A stretch of DNA of 64,000 nt from Brevundimonas sp. NIBR10 (GTDB lineage: Bacteria; Pseudomonadota; Alphaproteobacteria; Caulobacterales; Caulobacteraceae): NCBI RefSeq assembly GCF_027912515.1, contig NZ_CP115464.1, positions 310,001 through 374,000 on the forward strand, written 5' to 3'. This document shows positions 37,001 to 45,823 of this stretch, piece after piece. The notes under the pieces were generated by a model. That model was not told the origin of the DNA. It saw only the letters and a list, made by a program, of their open reading frames with translations, and did no database searches. The position numbers were made by a program, and so were the translations under genes. Positions within the stretch are counted from its first letter, which is position 1, and every line of letters begins with the position of its first letter.

Positions 37001-38536
37001 TTAATCTACCCAGTCGCGTTTCAGCGTTCTTGATGCCCCGAACAGGAGAACCGACGCCAGAAGATAGAAGCCCATGCCGGTGTAGATCGCCCAGCGCAGG
37101 CTTTCCTCCCCGAAGGTGGGGGCCAGCAGATCGCTCATCCAGCCGAAATAGAAGAAGCCGACGGCGATCCCCAGCAGGTTGTTGATCAGCAGGAACAGGG
37201 CCGAGGCGGTGGAACGCATGGGCGCAGGGACCAGATGCTGGATCGATGCGGTGATCGGCCCCAGCCAGGCCAGGTTCAGTCCCGTGGGGATCAGGAAAAT
37301 CAGGAAGGCCAGGGTCAGGGCCAGGGGCGAGTTCAGCACCGCCTCGCCGGGTACGAACAGACCGATCAGCCAGGTCGAGTTCATCGCGAGAATGAAACAC
37401 GGGGCCGAGATCAGGAAGGCGACGGCGGGCACGAGCGGATAGGCACCCTTGCCGCGTTTCGCCAGCCTGTCCGCGATCATGCCGCCACCCCAGATGCCGA
37501 CCAGACCGCCGATCAGGGCGATGCCGGAATAGTACCAGCTGGTCTGGGCCAGGGTCAGGCCGAAGCTGCGCATGAAGAACAGCGGCAGCCAGCCCGCCAC
37601 GCCATAACCACACACCGAAGACGCCGCCGCGCCGAGAGCCAGCAGCCAGAAGCTCGGCTTGGGGATGACGACCGAAGCCGTGGCGCGGGCGATATAGAGC
37701 GAGGCACCGATCACGAGGGCGAGAATGGCCGCGAAGACGAACAGCATCGTCTTGCCCGCCAGCGCCACGCCGGTCGCGCCGAGCGCCGCGCCGATCAGAC
37801 AGGCAACCCCCAGACCCAGCATGATGAAGGCGGCGGCCCGCCCGGGGCCCTGCGCCGCCTGATCGATGATGGCCTGGGCCTCGGCCGTGACAGGAGCCAC
37901 CGGGGCGACCGTCGCCTTCGCGGCATCAGTCCCGCCGCGTTTCGGGTCACGGACGGTCAGGCGCAGCACGGGCGCGACCAGCAGGCCCAGCAGACCCACG
38001 ACGATAAAGGCGGTCTGCCAGCCGTAACGGGCCGCGAGAAGGCCGCCGACCAGGGTTCCAGCGGCCGTCCCGAGCGGAATGCCGAAGGCGAAGGCGGCGA
38101 GCGCGCGCGCCCTCTGGTGCGGCGGGAAATAGTCAGCGACGAGGGAATAGGCGGGAGCGACGCCGCCCGCCTCTCCCACGCCGACACCCATCCGGAAGAG
38201 GAACAGCTGGGTGAAGGAGCCGGCCATGCCGCAAAGCACGGTGAAGGCCGACCAGACCGTCAGGGCACCAGTCATGATCCACACGCGACTGAACCGGTCG
38301 GCCAGCCACGCAAGGGGAATCCCGAGGGTCGAATAGACCGAGGCAAAGGCGATGCCGCCCAGAAGGCCGAACTGGCTGTCCGACATGCCGAAATGCGCCT
38401 TCAGCGGCGCGGCCAGGATGCCGATGATCTGGCGATCCAGAAAGTTCAGCATGTAGACGAAGATCAGGATCGCCAGCACATAGAAGCGATAGCCCGGCTT
38501 CTCGATACGCGCGGTCGGGCTCGTGGCGTCGGTCAT
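37001..38536 (-). CDS. MFS transporter, spinster-like branch
   Basis: 511 residues from ATG 38536, preceded by GAGGA. Twelve helices; motif A in loop 2-3 as LADRFSRVW; NFLDRQIIGILAAPLKAHFGMSDSQFGLLGG is the spinster/hexuronate-type opening (quoted in part). A long central loop of about 60 residues contains RDPKRGGTDAAKA. Substrate unknown; relatives near TonB receptors move small organic molecules or siderophore-like compounds. The TonB-receptor gene upstream has its own terminator, so this gene probably has its own promoter. Confidence 0.85.
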   Translation of the reverse strand: MTDATSPTARIEKPGYRFYVLAILIFVYMLNFLDRQIIGILAAPLKAHFGMSDSQFGLLGGIAFASVYSTLGIPLAWLADRFSRVWIMTGALTVWSAFTVLCGMAGSFTQLFLFRMGVGVGEAGGVAPAYSLVADYFPPHQRARALAAFAFGIPLGTAAGTLVGGLLAARYGWQTAFIVVGLLGLLVAPVLRLTVRDPKRGGTDAAKATVAPVAPVTAEAQAIIDQAAQGPGRAAAFIMLGLGVACLIGAALGATGVALAGKTMLFVFAAILALVIGASLYIARATASVVIPKPSFWLLALGAAASSVCGYGVAGWLPLFFMRSFGLTLAQTSWYYSGIALIGGLVGIWGGGMIADRLAKRGKGAYPLVPAVAFLISAPCFILAMNSTWLIGLFVPGEAVLNSPLALTLAFLIFLIPTGLNLAWLGPITASIQHLVPAPMRSTASALFLLINNLLGIAVGFFYFGWMSDLLAPTFGEESLRWAIYTGMGFYLLASVLLFGASRTLKRDWVD

Positions 38537-38601
38537 GCGGTTTCCTCGGGGCGTTCTTGTTGTTGGGAGCGACCCTAGCCGCCCCGCCTGTCGTCGCAAC
38601 G

Positions 38602-38630
38602 AAAAAGGGCGGCGGTCCTCACCGCCGCCC
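38602..38630 (-). terminator. Rho-independent terminator of the TonB-receptor gene
   Basis: Perfect 10-bp stem GGGCGGCGGT / ACCGCCGCCC (38607-38616 and 38621-38630), loop 4 nt, followed on the minus strand by TTTTTC. It lies 24 bp past the receptor stop codon. Confidence 0.88.
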
Positions 38631-38654
38631 CGATCCGCAAACTGTCGTCTGTTT

Positions 38655-40880
38655 CTAGAACTTGTACTGCAGCGATGCCGAGAAGGTGCGCGGCGGGCCG
38701 TAGTAGCCGATCAGCGAGTTGTCGAAGGTCGCGCCTGCGAAGTTGTAGGCGCCGACCCTGTATTCCTCGTCCGTCAGGTTCCGGCCGTACAGGCCCACGG
38801 TCCACCGGTCCGACGGATCGGTCCAGATCACGGTCAGATCGACCAGGCTGAAGGCCGACTGGTCCAGGATCGGGTTGGGGAACTCGAACTGGCTGTAGTC
38901 GTCGCGGTAGCTGACCGAAGGCGTGACGGCCAGGCCGCCGCCGAACACCTGGCCGGTCCAGGTCAGGCCGAAATAGCCGGTCCATTCCGGCGCGTTCTGG
39001 AGCACGACCTGATCGGCGATGTTCTCAAACAGGCGGGTGGTCAGGTTGAAGCGATTGAACTCGTCGAACTCGGCCTTCAGGTAACCGATGGCGAAGTTGG
39101 CCGTCAGGCTGTCCGACAGATAGGCCGCGCCCTCGAACTCGGCGCCGTAGATGGTCGAGGACCCGACGTTGTCGACGAAGGAGGCGATGCCGGTGGCGAC
39201 GCCCGATGCGTTCAGGATTGGAACCTGGGTGGTGACCTGCTGGTCCGAATACTCGTTGTAGAAGACGGCGGACGAGAACGACAGGCGGCGGTCGAACAGC
39301 GAACCCTTCAGACCGGCTTCGTAGGAGTCAACGGTTTCGGGGTTGTAGCCGTTGACGGTCTGGGGCGTCGAAATGGCGTCGCCGCGCATGTCGAAACCAC
39401 CCGACTTGAAGCCGCTGGACCAGGACACATAGCCGGTGACGGCGTCCGAGAAGTCATACGACAGGGCCACGCGTGGCGAGAAGTCGTCGAAGCTCTTGGA
39501 GTTGGTGTAGTCGGTCCGGGCCGCGCCCAGGGTGGCGCGCGGCGTGCCGCCCAGCAGCGGGCTGCGAGCCGCCGTCAGATAGTTGGCGCGGAACACGTCG
39601 CCTGTCTTGCTGTCGCTGGTGTAGCGGGCGCCGATACCCAGGTGCAGGCGCTCGGTCAGGTCGAAGTTGACGTCGGTGAACAGGGCGACGCTCTCGGTAT
39701 CGACATAGCCGGCCGTGCCGATGACGATGCCCAGGGCCCCGGCGATGGTGTCGAAGGCCCCCGAGGCGGTGCCGTTCAGGTAGTACAGGCCGGCGACGCC
39801 CTGGATCCGGTCGGTCTCGAACAGGAACTGGAACTCCTGGGTGAACTGGTGGTCACCATAGATGGCCGGGATGTCGAGGGTCGGCTGTGGCGTGTTGTCG
39901 AAATCGATGACAGTGTTGGTATCGCCGCTGCGATAGGCGGTGATCGACTTGAAGGTCCAGATGTCCGACAGGTTGATCTCGGCCGTCAGGGAGACGCCCT
40001 CGGTCGTGACCTCATTGGTGTCGCCAATACCGGCGCGGGTGTCATAGACACTGCCCGGGATACCCGAACCGGCGGTGACGCCGGCGACTTCGCGGTGGCC
40101 GTGGCGGGGGTTGGAGTTGTCCTCGACCCGGTCGTAGGCCAGGCGGAAGAAGGCGTTGTCATAGGGCTGGTACTCGACGCTGATCCGGCCGCCCAGGACG
40201 TCCTTGTTATAGTGTTCCGCGCCGGTGTTCAGGTTCTTGCCGAAGCCGTCGCGGTTGTAGCTGGCGATGGCGCCGCCGATGCGCAGCTGGTCGGTGATCG
40301 GGACCGAGCCGGCGATCATGCCGTCGACCTGGCTGTAGGAACCGACGGTCCCGCGCAGGGTCAGCGACGGGTCGGTCGAGAGTTTCGAGGTCACATATTT
40401 GATGGCGCCGCCGACCGTGTTGCGGCCGTACAGCGATCCCTGCGGGCCACGCAGAACCTCGATACGGGCCACGTCATAGATGTCGAGCACCGCGCCCTGG
40501 GGGCGGGCGACATAGACGTCATCGACATAGAGGCCGACGCCGGGCTCGAAGCCCCAGAGCGGATCCTGCTGGCCGACGCCACGGATGAAGGAGATCAGGG
40601 TCGAGTTGGAGCCGCGCGCGACCTGGACCGTGGCGTTCGGGGTCTGTTGCTGCAGGGCGGTGATGTCGGCGGCGCCCGTCTGTTCCAGGCGCTCCTCGCT
40701 CAGGGCCGAGACGGCGACCGGGACATCCTTCAGCTGTTCGTCGCGGCGGCGCGCGGTGACGACGACGTCGTCCAGCGAAGCGGCGTCATCCTGGGGCACG
40801 GCATCCTGGGCATAGGCACCCGACGAAATGGCAGCCATCGCCGCGCCGGCCAGCAGCGCGCTCTTCATGAATCGTTTCAT
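38655..40880 (-). CDS. TonB-dependent outer-membrane receptor
   Basis: 741 residues from ATG 40880 (GGAAAG upstream). Signal peptide ends at GAYA. TonB-box-like DDVVVTARRRDE at about 40, plug domain with PNATVQVARG and IEVLRGPQGSLYGRNTVGGA, then a 22-strand barrel ending in the aromatic-terminated LQYKF. Imports a large substrate with TonB energy; the sequence resembles the broad sphingomonad/caulobacter class rather than a classic siderophore receptor, and the ligand is unknown. Divergent from the TetR gene; the palindrome at 40957 lies between. Confidence 0.92.
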   Translation of the reverse strand: MKRFMKSALLAGAAMAAISSGAYAQDAVPQDDAASLDDVVVTARRRDEQLKDVPVAVSALSEERLEQTGAADITALQQQTPNATVQVARGSNSTLISFIRGVGQQDPLWGFEPGVGLYVDDVYVARPQGAVLDIYDVARIEVLRGPQGSLYGRNTVGGAIKYVTSKLSTDPSLTLRGTVGSYSQVDGMIAGSVPITDQLRIGGAIASYNRDGFGKNLNTGAEHYNKDVLGGRISVEYQPYDNAFFRLAYDRVEDNSNPRHGHREVAGVTAGSGIPGSVYDTRAGIGDTNEVTTEGVSLTAEINLSDIWTFKSITAYRSGDTNTVIDFDNTPQPTLDIPAIYGDHQFTQEFQFLFETDRIQGVAGLYYLNGTASGAFDTIAGALGIVIGTAGYVDTESVALFTDVNFDLTERLHLGIGARYTSDSKTGDVFRANYLTAARSPLLGGTPRATLGAARTDYTNSKSFDDFSPRVALSYDFSDAVTGYVSWSSGFKSGGFDMRGDAISTPQTVNGYNPETVDSYEAGLKGSLFDRRLSFSSAVFYNEYSDQQVTTQVPILNASGVATGIASFVDNVGSSTIYGAEFEGAAYLSDSLTANFAIGYLKAEFDEFNRFNLTTRLFENIADQVVLQNAPEWTGYFGLTWTGQVFGGGLAVTPSVSYRDDYSQFEFPNPILDQSAFSLVDLTVIWTDPSDRWTVGLYGRNLTDEEYRVGAYNFAGATFDNSLIGYYGPPRTFSASLQYKF

Positions 40881-40956
40881 GTGGGTCTTTCCGTTCCTGT
40901 TGTTTCCAGCCACGACGCTTTTATTCAGCGTTCGATGATTTTCCTGAAACTGACCT

Positions 40957-40978
40957 CGTTTGAGCGCGGTGTCAAACG
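40957..40978. promoter_or_regulatory. Candidate TetR operator between receptor and regulator
   Basis: CGTTTGA-N8-TCAAACG, perfect 7-bp arms in a 22-bp site, 76 bp before the receptor start and 80 bp before the TetR start. Size and symmetry suit a TetR-family dimer, which commonly represses a divergent neighbour and itself. Confidence 0.6.
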
Positions 40979-41058
40979 GCCCCGCTTGTCTGCGCAGCCA
41001 TCGGTCCGCCTCTGTGGCGCCGTTGCACAGGGGGCGGATGCGAGACTAGCGTGACCGG

Positions 41059-41781
41059 ATGACCAAGTCGGACGCTACACACCCGAACCCCGCGCCTGCC
41101 CCGGCCCGACGCGGACGCCCGCCAAAGGCCGCGCCGGGGGCGACGCCCGACACCCGCGAGATGATCCTGGATGCGGCCGAAGACCTGTTCTCCAAGCATG
41201 GCTTCTATGGTGTCACCATCCGCGAGGTGGCGCGCGAGGCCGGCGTCGATACCGCCCTGGTCCACTATTATTTCGGGGCCAAGCGGGGCCTGTTCGACGC
41301 GGTCTTCCTGAGGCGGGCCGAGGTCTGGAACACCGACCGGGTCGACGCCATCAACCGCTATGCCGCCGAGATGGGCGAGGCGATGACGCTCGAAGGCCTG
41401 CTCGAGGCCTTTCTGCGGCCGCCCTTCGAGTGGTCGCTCAAGGGCGGGCCGGGCTGGAAACACTATGCCGCCCTGGTGGCTCAGACCAACGCCAACCCCG
41501 CCTTCGGGGGCGAGACCATGGCCCGCTATTTCGACCCGGCCATCCATCGGCTGATCGAGCTGATCGCCCGGGTCATGCCGTGGGCGCGGGAGGTCGATCT
41601 GTACTGGGGCTATCACAACCTGTCGGGTGCCCTGACCCTGACCCTGGGCGAGACCGGGCGGCTGGACCGGCTGTCGGGCGGGCTGGCCCGGTCAGGCGAC
41701 CTGGAGAGCGCCTGCGCCTATATGGTCCGGTTCGCGGCGGCAGGGTTCCGGGCGGTCTGCGGGGAACCGGACACCGTCTAG
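41059..41781 (+). CDS. TetR/AcrR-family transcriptional regulator
   Basis: 240 residues. A basic, Pro/Ala-rich leader with an AT-hook-like RRGRPPK precedes the TetR helix-turn-helix (about 33-80: TREMILDAAEDLFSKHGFYG, then VTIREVAREAGVDTALVHYYF). The C-terminal ligand domain includes a CerR-like PFEWSLKGGPGWKHYAAL. Divergent from the TonB receptor, so most likely its regulator. Its stop overlaps the marC-like gene's stop by 4 bp. Confidence 0.9.
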   Translation: MTKSDATHPNPAPAPARRGRPPKAAPGATPDTREMILDAAEDLFSKHGFYGVTIREVAREAGVDTALVHYYFGAKRGLFDAVFLRRAEVWNTDRVDAINRYAAEMGEAMTLEGLLEAFLRPPFEWSLKGGPGWKHYAALVAQTNANPAFGGETMARYFDPAIHRLIELIARVMPWAREVDLYWGYHNLSGALTLTLGETGRLDRLSGGLARSGDLESACAYMVRFAAAGFRAVCGEPDTV

Positions 41782-42476
41782 TGCCCGCCTGAGGGATAGG
41801 GCGAGGTCACCGCGCCCGAGAACATGCCCGGGATCGCTTCGCCCAGGCCCGCCAGGATGAACTGGATCGCAAGGGCGCACAGGATCAGGCCCAGCACCCG
41901 CACCACGATCGCCATCCCGACCTCGCCGATAAGGCGGCTGATCGGCCCGGTCAGGGTGAAGACCACGAAGGTGGCCAGGCTGGCGGCGCCGATGGCGATC
42001 ACGCCGGCGACAGTGCCTGTCGCACCCAGTTTGGTCGCCTCGCCCGCCTGGATGATGATGGTCGAGATGGCCCCAGGCCCGATCAGCAGGGGCATGGCGA
42101 AGGGCACGATCAGCCGCTTGAACCGCCGCCGGGCATAGCCCCGCACGTCCTTGGCGTCGGCCTGGGCGTCCGCGTCGGCGAACATGGTCAGGAAGTCCTC
42201 GCGGGTCATGTCGAGGCCCAGCAGCAGCAGGAGGATGCCCCCCGCGATCCGGAAGGCCGCCAGCGAGATGCCGAAGAACTGGAGCAGCCCCAGGCCGGTG
42301 AAGAAGAAGAAGGCCAGGAAGGCCGCGATGAATAGGCAGATCAGGGCCGAGACCGACAGCCTCTGGCGCATCGTCGCCCCGGCCGTGGCGGCGGCGAAGA
42401 TAGGGATGTTGCCGATGGGGTCCAGCAGGGCGAACAGGGCCACGAACAGGTTGACCCCCAGATCGAGCGCGTCCAT
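41778..42476 (-). CDS. MarC-family integral membrane protein
   Basis: 232 residues, six hydrophobic helices. Family signature FVALFALLDPIGNIPIF near the N-terminus and the repeat-related PLLIGPGAISTIII in the second half (internal twofold layout). Despite the name, MarC proteins are not linked to antibiotic resistance, and their function is unknown. Divergent from pyrF with 84 bp between starts. Confidence 0.9.
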   Translation of the reverse strand: MDALDLGVNLFVALFALLDPIGNIPIFAAATAGATMRQRLSVSALICLFIAAFLAFFFFTGLGLLQFFGISLAAFRIAGGILLLLLGLDMTREDFLTMFADADAQADAKDVRGYARRRFKRLIVPFAMPLLIGPGAISTIIIQAGEATKLGATGTVAGVIAIGAASLATFVVFTLTGPISRLIGEVGMAIVVRVLGLILCALAIQFILAGLGEAIPGMFSGAVTSPYPSGGH

Positions 42477-42560
42477 GCCGTGTCCTCAGCCCCAGTCCCA
42501 CGCCGGCCCTAGCGCGACGTCTCAGAGCGCAACGCTTAGCCGCTCCGCGCGAGTCCGTCG

Positions 42561-43292
42561 ATGACCCCTGCCGCCGAAGTCCGTCCCAACCGGCCGCCCG
42601 ATCCCCGCCTGATCTGCGCCCTGGACCTGCCGACGGTGGCCGAGGCACGGGCCCTGGTGGAGGCGACGTGGGACGCCGTGGGCTTCTACAAGATCGGGCT
42701 GCAGCTGTTCGCCTCGGACGGGATGGGCCTGGCGCGGGAGCTCAAGGCCGGGGGGCACCGCATCTTCCTGGACTGGAAGCTGCACGACATCGGGGCGACG
42801 GTGGAGAAGGCGGCGGCGGTGCTGGCCGAGGCGGGGTGCGACCTGCTGACGGTCCACGCCCGGCCCCAGGTCATGGCGGCGGCGGCGCGGGGGGTGGCCG
42901 GGTCGGGGCTCAAGGTGCTGGGGGTCACGGTCCTGACCAGCCTGGACGCAGACGACCTGATCGCCGACGACCACAGCCTGTCCCCGGCCCTGCTGGTCGA
43001 GCACCGGGTCCGCCAGGCGCTGGAGGCCGGGATCGACGGCGTGGTCTCCAGCCCCCACGAGGCCGCCCGGGTGCGCGAGATCGCCCGGGCCAGCGGCCGC
43101 GACGACTTCCTGATCGTGACGCCGGGGGTCAGGCCCGCCGGAGCCGCCCTGGACGATCAGGCCCGGGCCGCGACCCCGGAACAGGCCCTGAGGGACGGGG
43201 CCACCCACCTGGTCATCGGCCGCCCGATCAGCGCGGCGACGGACCCGAGGGCGGCCGCCCTGGCCATCGCCGGGCAGATGGCGCTGGTCTAG
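42561..43292 (+). CDS. pyrF: Orotidine-5'-phosphate decarboxylase
   Basis: 243 residues, group I type. Last step of UMP synthesis. Catalytic charge network in FLDWKLHDIGATV (family DxKxxDI), the N-terminal ICALDLP with substrate-binding Asp, and the phosphate loop VTPGVRP and GATHLVIGRPI. A 14-residue N-terminal tail precedes ICALD. Start ATG 42561 has no strong ribosome-binding site. It converges with argG, 12 bp apart. Confidence 0.94.
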   Translation: MTPAAEVRPNRPPDPRLICALDLPTVAEARALVEATWDAVGFYKIGLQLFASDGMGLARELKAGGHRIFLDWKLHDIGATVEKAAAVLAEAGCDLLTVHARPQVMAAAARGVAGSGLKVLGVTVLTSLDADDLIADDHSLSPALLVEHRVRQALEAGIDGVVSSPHEAARVREIARASGRDDFLIVTPGVRPAGAALDDQARAATPEQALRDGATHLVIGRPISAATDPRAAALAIAGQMALV

Positions 43293-43304
43293 CCCCCTCC
43301 CCGA

Positions 43305-44543
43305 TCAGGCCTGGCGCGCGTCGCGCTTGGCCAGGACGCGCAGGCGGAGCGCGTTCAGCTTGATGAAGCCGGCGGCGTCGTTGTGGTCATAGGCCTGGAC
43401 GCCTTCCTCGAAGGTGACCAGGTCCTGGTCGTAGAGGCTGTAGGAGCTCTCGCGGCCGATGATGCCCACATTGCCCTTGTAGAGCTTGACCGTGACCGTA
43501 CCGGACACTTTTTGTTGTGAATAATCAATGGCTTGCTGAAGCATCAGGCGCTCAGGCGCGAACCAGAAGCCGTTGTAGATCAGCTCTGCATATTTGGGCA
43601 TCAGCTGGTCCTTCAGGTGCATGGACCCGCCGTCCAGGGTGATGGATTCGATGCCCCGGTGCGCGGCCAGCAGGATGGTCCCGCCGGGGGTCTCGTAGAC
43701 GCCGCGCGACTTCATCCCGACGTAGCGGTTCTCGACCAGGTCGAGACGGCCGACGCCGTTGGCATGGCCCAGTTCGTTGAGCTTGGTCAGGATGGTGGCG
43801 GGCGACATGGCCACGCCGTCGATGGCGACGGGGTCGCCCTTCTCGAAGGTCATGGTGAAGACGTGGGCCTTGTCGGGCGCGTCCTCAGGGCTGATCGTGC
43901 GCTGGTGGACGAACTCGGGGGCCTCGACGGCGGGGTCTTCCAGCACCTTGCCCTCGGACGAGGAGTGCAACAGGTTCGCGTCGACGCTGAAGGGGGCCTC
44001 GCCGCGCTTGTCCTTGGCGATGGGGATCTGGTTCTTCTCGGCGAAGTCCAGCAGGGCCTCTCTGGAGCGGTATTCCCATTCGCGCCATGGGGCGATGACG
44101 CGGATGTCGGGCTCCAGCGCATAATAGCCGATCTCGAACCGGACCTGGTCATTGCCCTTGCCGGTCGCGCCGTGACAGACGGCGTCGGCGCCGACCATGC
44201 GGGCGATCTCGATCTGGCGCTTGGCGATCAGCGGGCGGGCGATCGAGGTGCCCAGCAGATACTGGCCCTCATAGACGGTGTTGGCGCGGAACATCGGGAA
44301 GACGAAGTCGCGCACGAACTCCTCGCGCAGGTCGTCGATGAAGATGTTCTCGGGCTTGATCCCCATCTTCAGCGCCTTCTCCCGCGCCGGCCCCAGCTCC
44401 TCGCCCTGGCCCAGGTCGGCGGTGAAGGTCACCACCTCGGCATTATACTCGGTCTGCAGCCACTTCAGGATGATCGAGGTGTCGAGCCCGCCCGAATAGG
44501 CGAGGACGACCTTCTTGACGGGGGCGGACGAGGCTTTGGACAT
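43305..44543 (-). CDS. argG: Argininosuccinate synthase
   Basis: 412 residues. Joins citrulline and aspartate using ATP. ATP-binding P-loop AYSGGLDTS (15-23), citrulline/aspartate motifs [15 protein letters not shown] and [14 protein letters not shown]. Length is normal (about 400). Monocistronic; the 600-bp upstream gap with repeat arrays probably contains its promoter. No other arginine gene is near. Confidence 0.95.
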   Translation of the reverse strand: MSKASSAPVKKVVLAYSGGLDTSIILKWLQTEYNAEVVTFTADLGQGEELGPAREKALKMGIKPENIFIDDLREEFVRDFVFPMFRANTVYEGQYLLGTSIARPLIAKRQIEIARMVGADAVCHGATGKGNDQVRFEIGYYALEPDIRVIAPWREWEYRSREALLDFAEKNQIPIAKDKRGEAPFSVDANLLHSSSEGKVLEDPAVEAPEFVHQRTISPEDAPDKAHVFTMTFEKGDPVAIDGVAMSPATILTKLNELGHANGVGRLDLVENRYVGMKSRGVYETPGGTILLAAHRGIESITLDGGSMHLKDQLMPKYAELIYNGFWFAPERLMLQQAIDYSQQKVSGTVTVKLYKGNVGIIGRESSYSLYDQDLVTFEEGVQAYDHNDAAGFIKLNALRLRVLAKRDARQA

Positions 44544-45153
44544 GGAAGAGACCCTTGATCGCGGGGAGGCGGTTGCGCGCGCTTAAACGGCGTGAAGGCG
44601 GCGGATGCAAGACCTGTGGGTCAAAGGGGTGGGTGGGAAAAGCAGGGTCTGAAAAGTCTGAATGGTCTGAAACGCGAGGGATAAGGGGTGCGCCGGGGCC
44701 GGCGGTGGATCAAAAACGAGGTCTGAATAGTCTGAACAGGCTGAAATCCGGGTCGGCGGTCGGTCCCGCTGGACTGTCCGGGCTCCGAAAATAGAGTCCG
44801 AAGAGTCCGAAGAGTCCGAAGAGTCCGGACCGTTCGGTGTTATGCTTGAAATACCCCCTCGATCCATCGAGCGACCGCATCCTACTACGGTCTGGACGCA
44901 TGCTAGATCGAAGCCTTCGAGCGACGAACTGCGTGTAGGCGGGACGGGGGTTTGGGGGCGAAAAGGGGTGTTTGTGGTGGGCGAGAAAAAAGACAATTTT
45001 CTGCCCGGAGCGGCCGTTGGTGCCGCTATGGCGTGCTCGACTGGGCGCTGCTCCCGGGCGTTGCTTTAGCCGTCGGGTGGCGGCAGGGGCCGGATGTCCG
45101 GGAGGAGTCGGCCAAAGCCCTCCGCCTCGGCCCCTGCACGCGCCCTAGCCGCT
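44544..45153. other. 610-bp gene-free region upstream of argG
   Basis: Contains three arrays of 9-bp direct repeats (listed separately) and, at about 44860-44945, two small hairpins (CTCGAT-CC-ATCGAG and TCGAA-GCC-TTCGA), each followed by GCGAC. A 10-bp inverted pair GCAGGGGCCG (45083-45092) / CGGCCCCTGC (45128-45137) lies after the gene at 45154, where it may end that transcript. I see no gene, tRNA or rRNA. The stretch 44980-45000 is purine- and A-rich. Confidence 0.55.
44647..44828. repeat. Three arrays of 9-bp direct repeats (GTCTGAANN / GAGTCCGAA)
   Basis: Array 1, 44647-44673: three GTCTGAANN units. Array 2, 44721-44747: GTCTGAATA, GTCTGAACA, GGCTGAAAT. Array 3, 44794-44828: three exact GAGTCCGAA units plus a partial fourth. 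The units share the core GTCYGAA. They lie 104-285 bp upstream of argG. Confidence 0.75.
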
Positions 45154-45606
45154 TCAGGGCGTCTCGGTGATCTGAAGCGTGGCGCTGGCCGAGTTGCCGC
45201 CGAAGACGCCGACCCAGACGTCGTAGGTGCCGCTCTGGGGGCGGCTGAAGCGGACCATGGCGTCGCCGTCGCCGTAGCTGTCGTCGTCGCAGTACCAGCG
45301 GCCGTCCGGGCCGTTGATGATCAGGGTGGTGTCGGTGCCGGACAGGGTCCGGAACACGAGCGGCAGAGACCCGGCGGAATAGGTCACCTCGAAGTCGGGC
45401 GCATTGGAGATCATGCCGGTGCAGGCACCGGGCAGGGCACCCCCGTTCACGCTGCCGCCCGCCGTGACGGAGACGGCATAGGGGTCGGGGGTGAAGCCGG
45501 CGCGCAGCGAAATCTCGCCGTAGGTCGCGTTCAAACTGGCGTCCTGGGCCGTCGCGGCACCGGCCAGCATCAGAGCCACCATCGTGGCGGAAGCAAACAT
45601 CTTCAT
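45154..45606 (-). CDS. Small secreted protein, pre-peptidase-like beta fold
   Basis: 150 residues from ATG 45606 (AGGGA upstream; ATG 45600 also possible). Signal peptide MKMFASATMVALMLAGAATA. The mature part repeats beta-strand patterns (YAVSVTAGGSVNGG, GDAMVRFSRPQSGTYDVWVGVF) reminiscent of bacterial pre-peptidase C-terminal or jelly-roll domains and has two cysteines (GACTGM, WYCDDD). Aspartate-rich DDDSYGDGD may bind calcium. No catalytic part. Periplasmic or secreted; role unknown. Confidence 0.7.
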   Translation of the reverse strand: MKMFASATMVALMLAGAATAQDASLNATYGEISLRAGFTPDPYAVSVTAGGSVNGGALPGACTGMISNAPDFEVTYSAGSLPLVFRTLSGTDTTLIINGPDGRWYCDDDSYGDGDAMVRFSRPQSGTYDVWVGVFGGNSASATLQITETP

Positions 45607-45823
45607 GGTCTTGGTCCCTAAGCGGACGATCCAGGCGATGTCGCATACGTCCGATGTCGACATCATCCCCACGGCACAGCTTGTTGACGAGCACCATAGG
45701 TATGGTGGTCGCGCCCGGCGTCTCTTCGGCTAGGTGTCCGGAAGATTCGCCTTGCAAGCTTTGCCGCGGCGAACATGCTGAAGGGCGGACCGATCCGGGG
45801 TCCGGCGGAGAAGACGGGGCGGC

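Noticed and set aside
37001..40880. TonB receptor and MFS transporter as a single operon
   Set aside because: A strong terminator with a U-run lies between them at 38602-38630, and the MFS gene has its own ribosome-binding site.
44647..44828. Possible CRISPR array
   Set aside because: Units are 9 bp without unique spacers, and there are no cas genes in the window.
44583..44996. Minus-strand frame with Ser-Asp repeats
   Set aside because: Produced by the 9-bp arrays; no start signal and composition unlike nearby genes. Kept as a repeat, not a gene.
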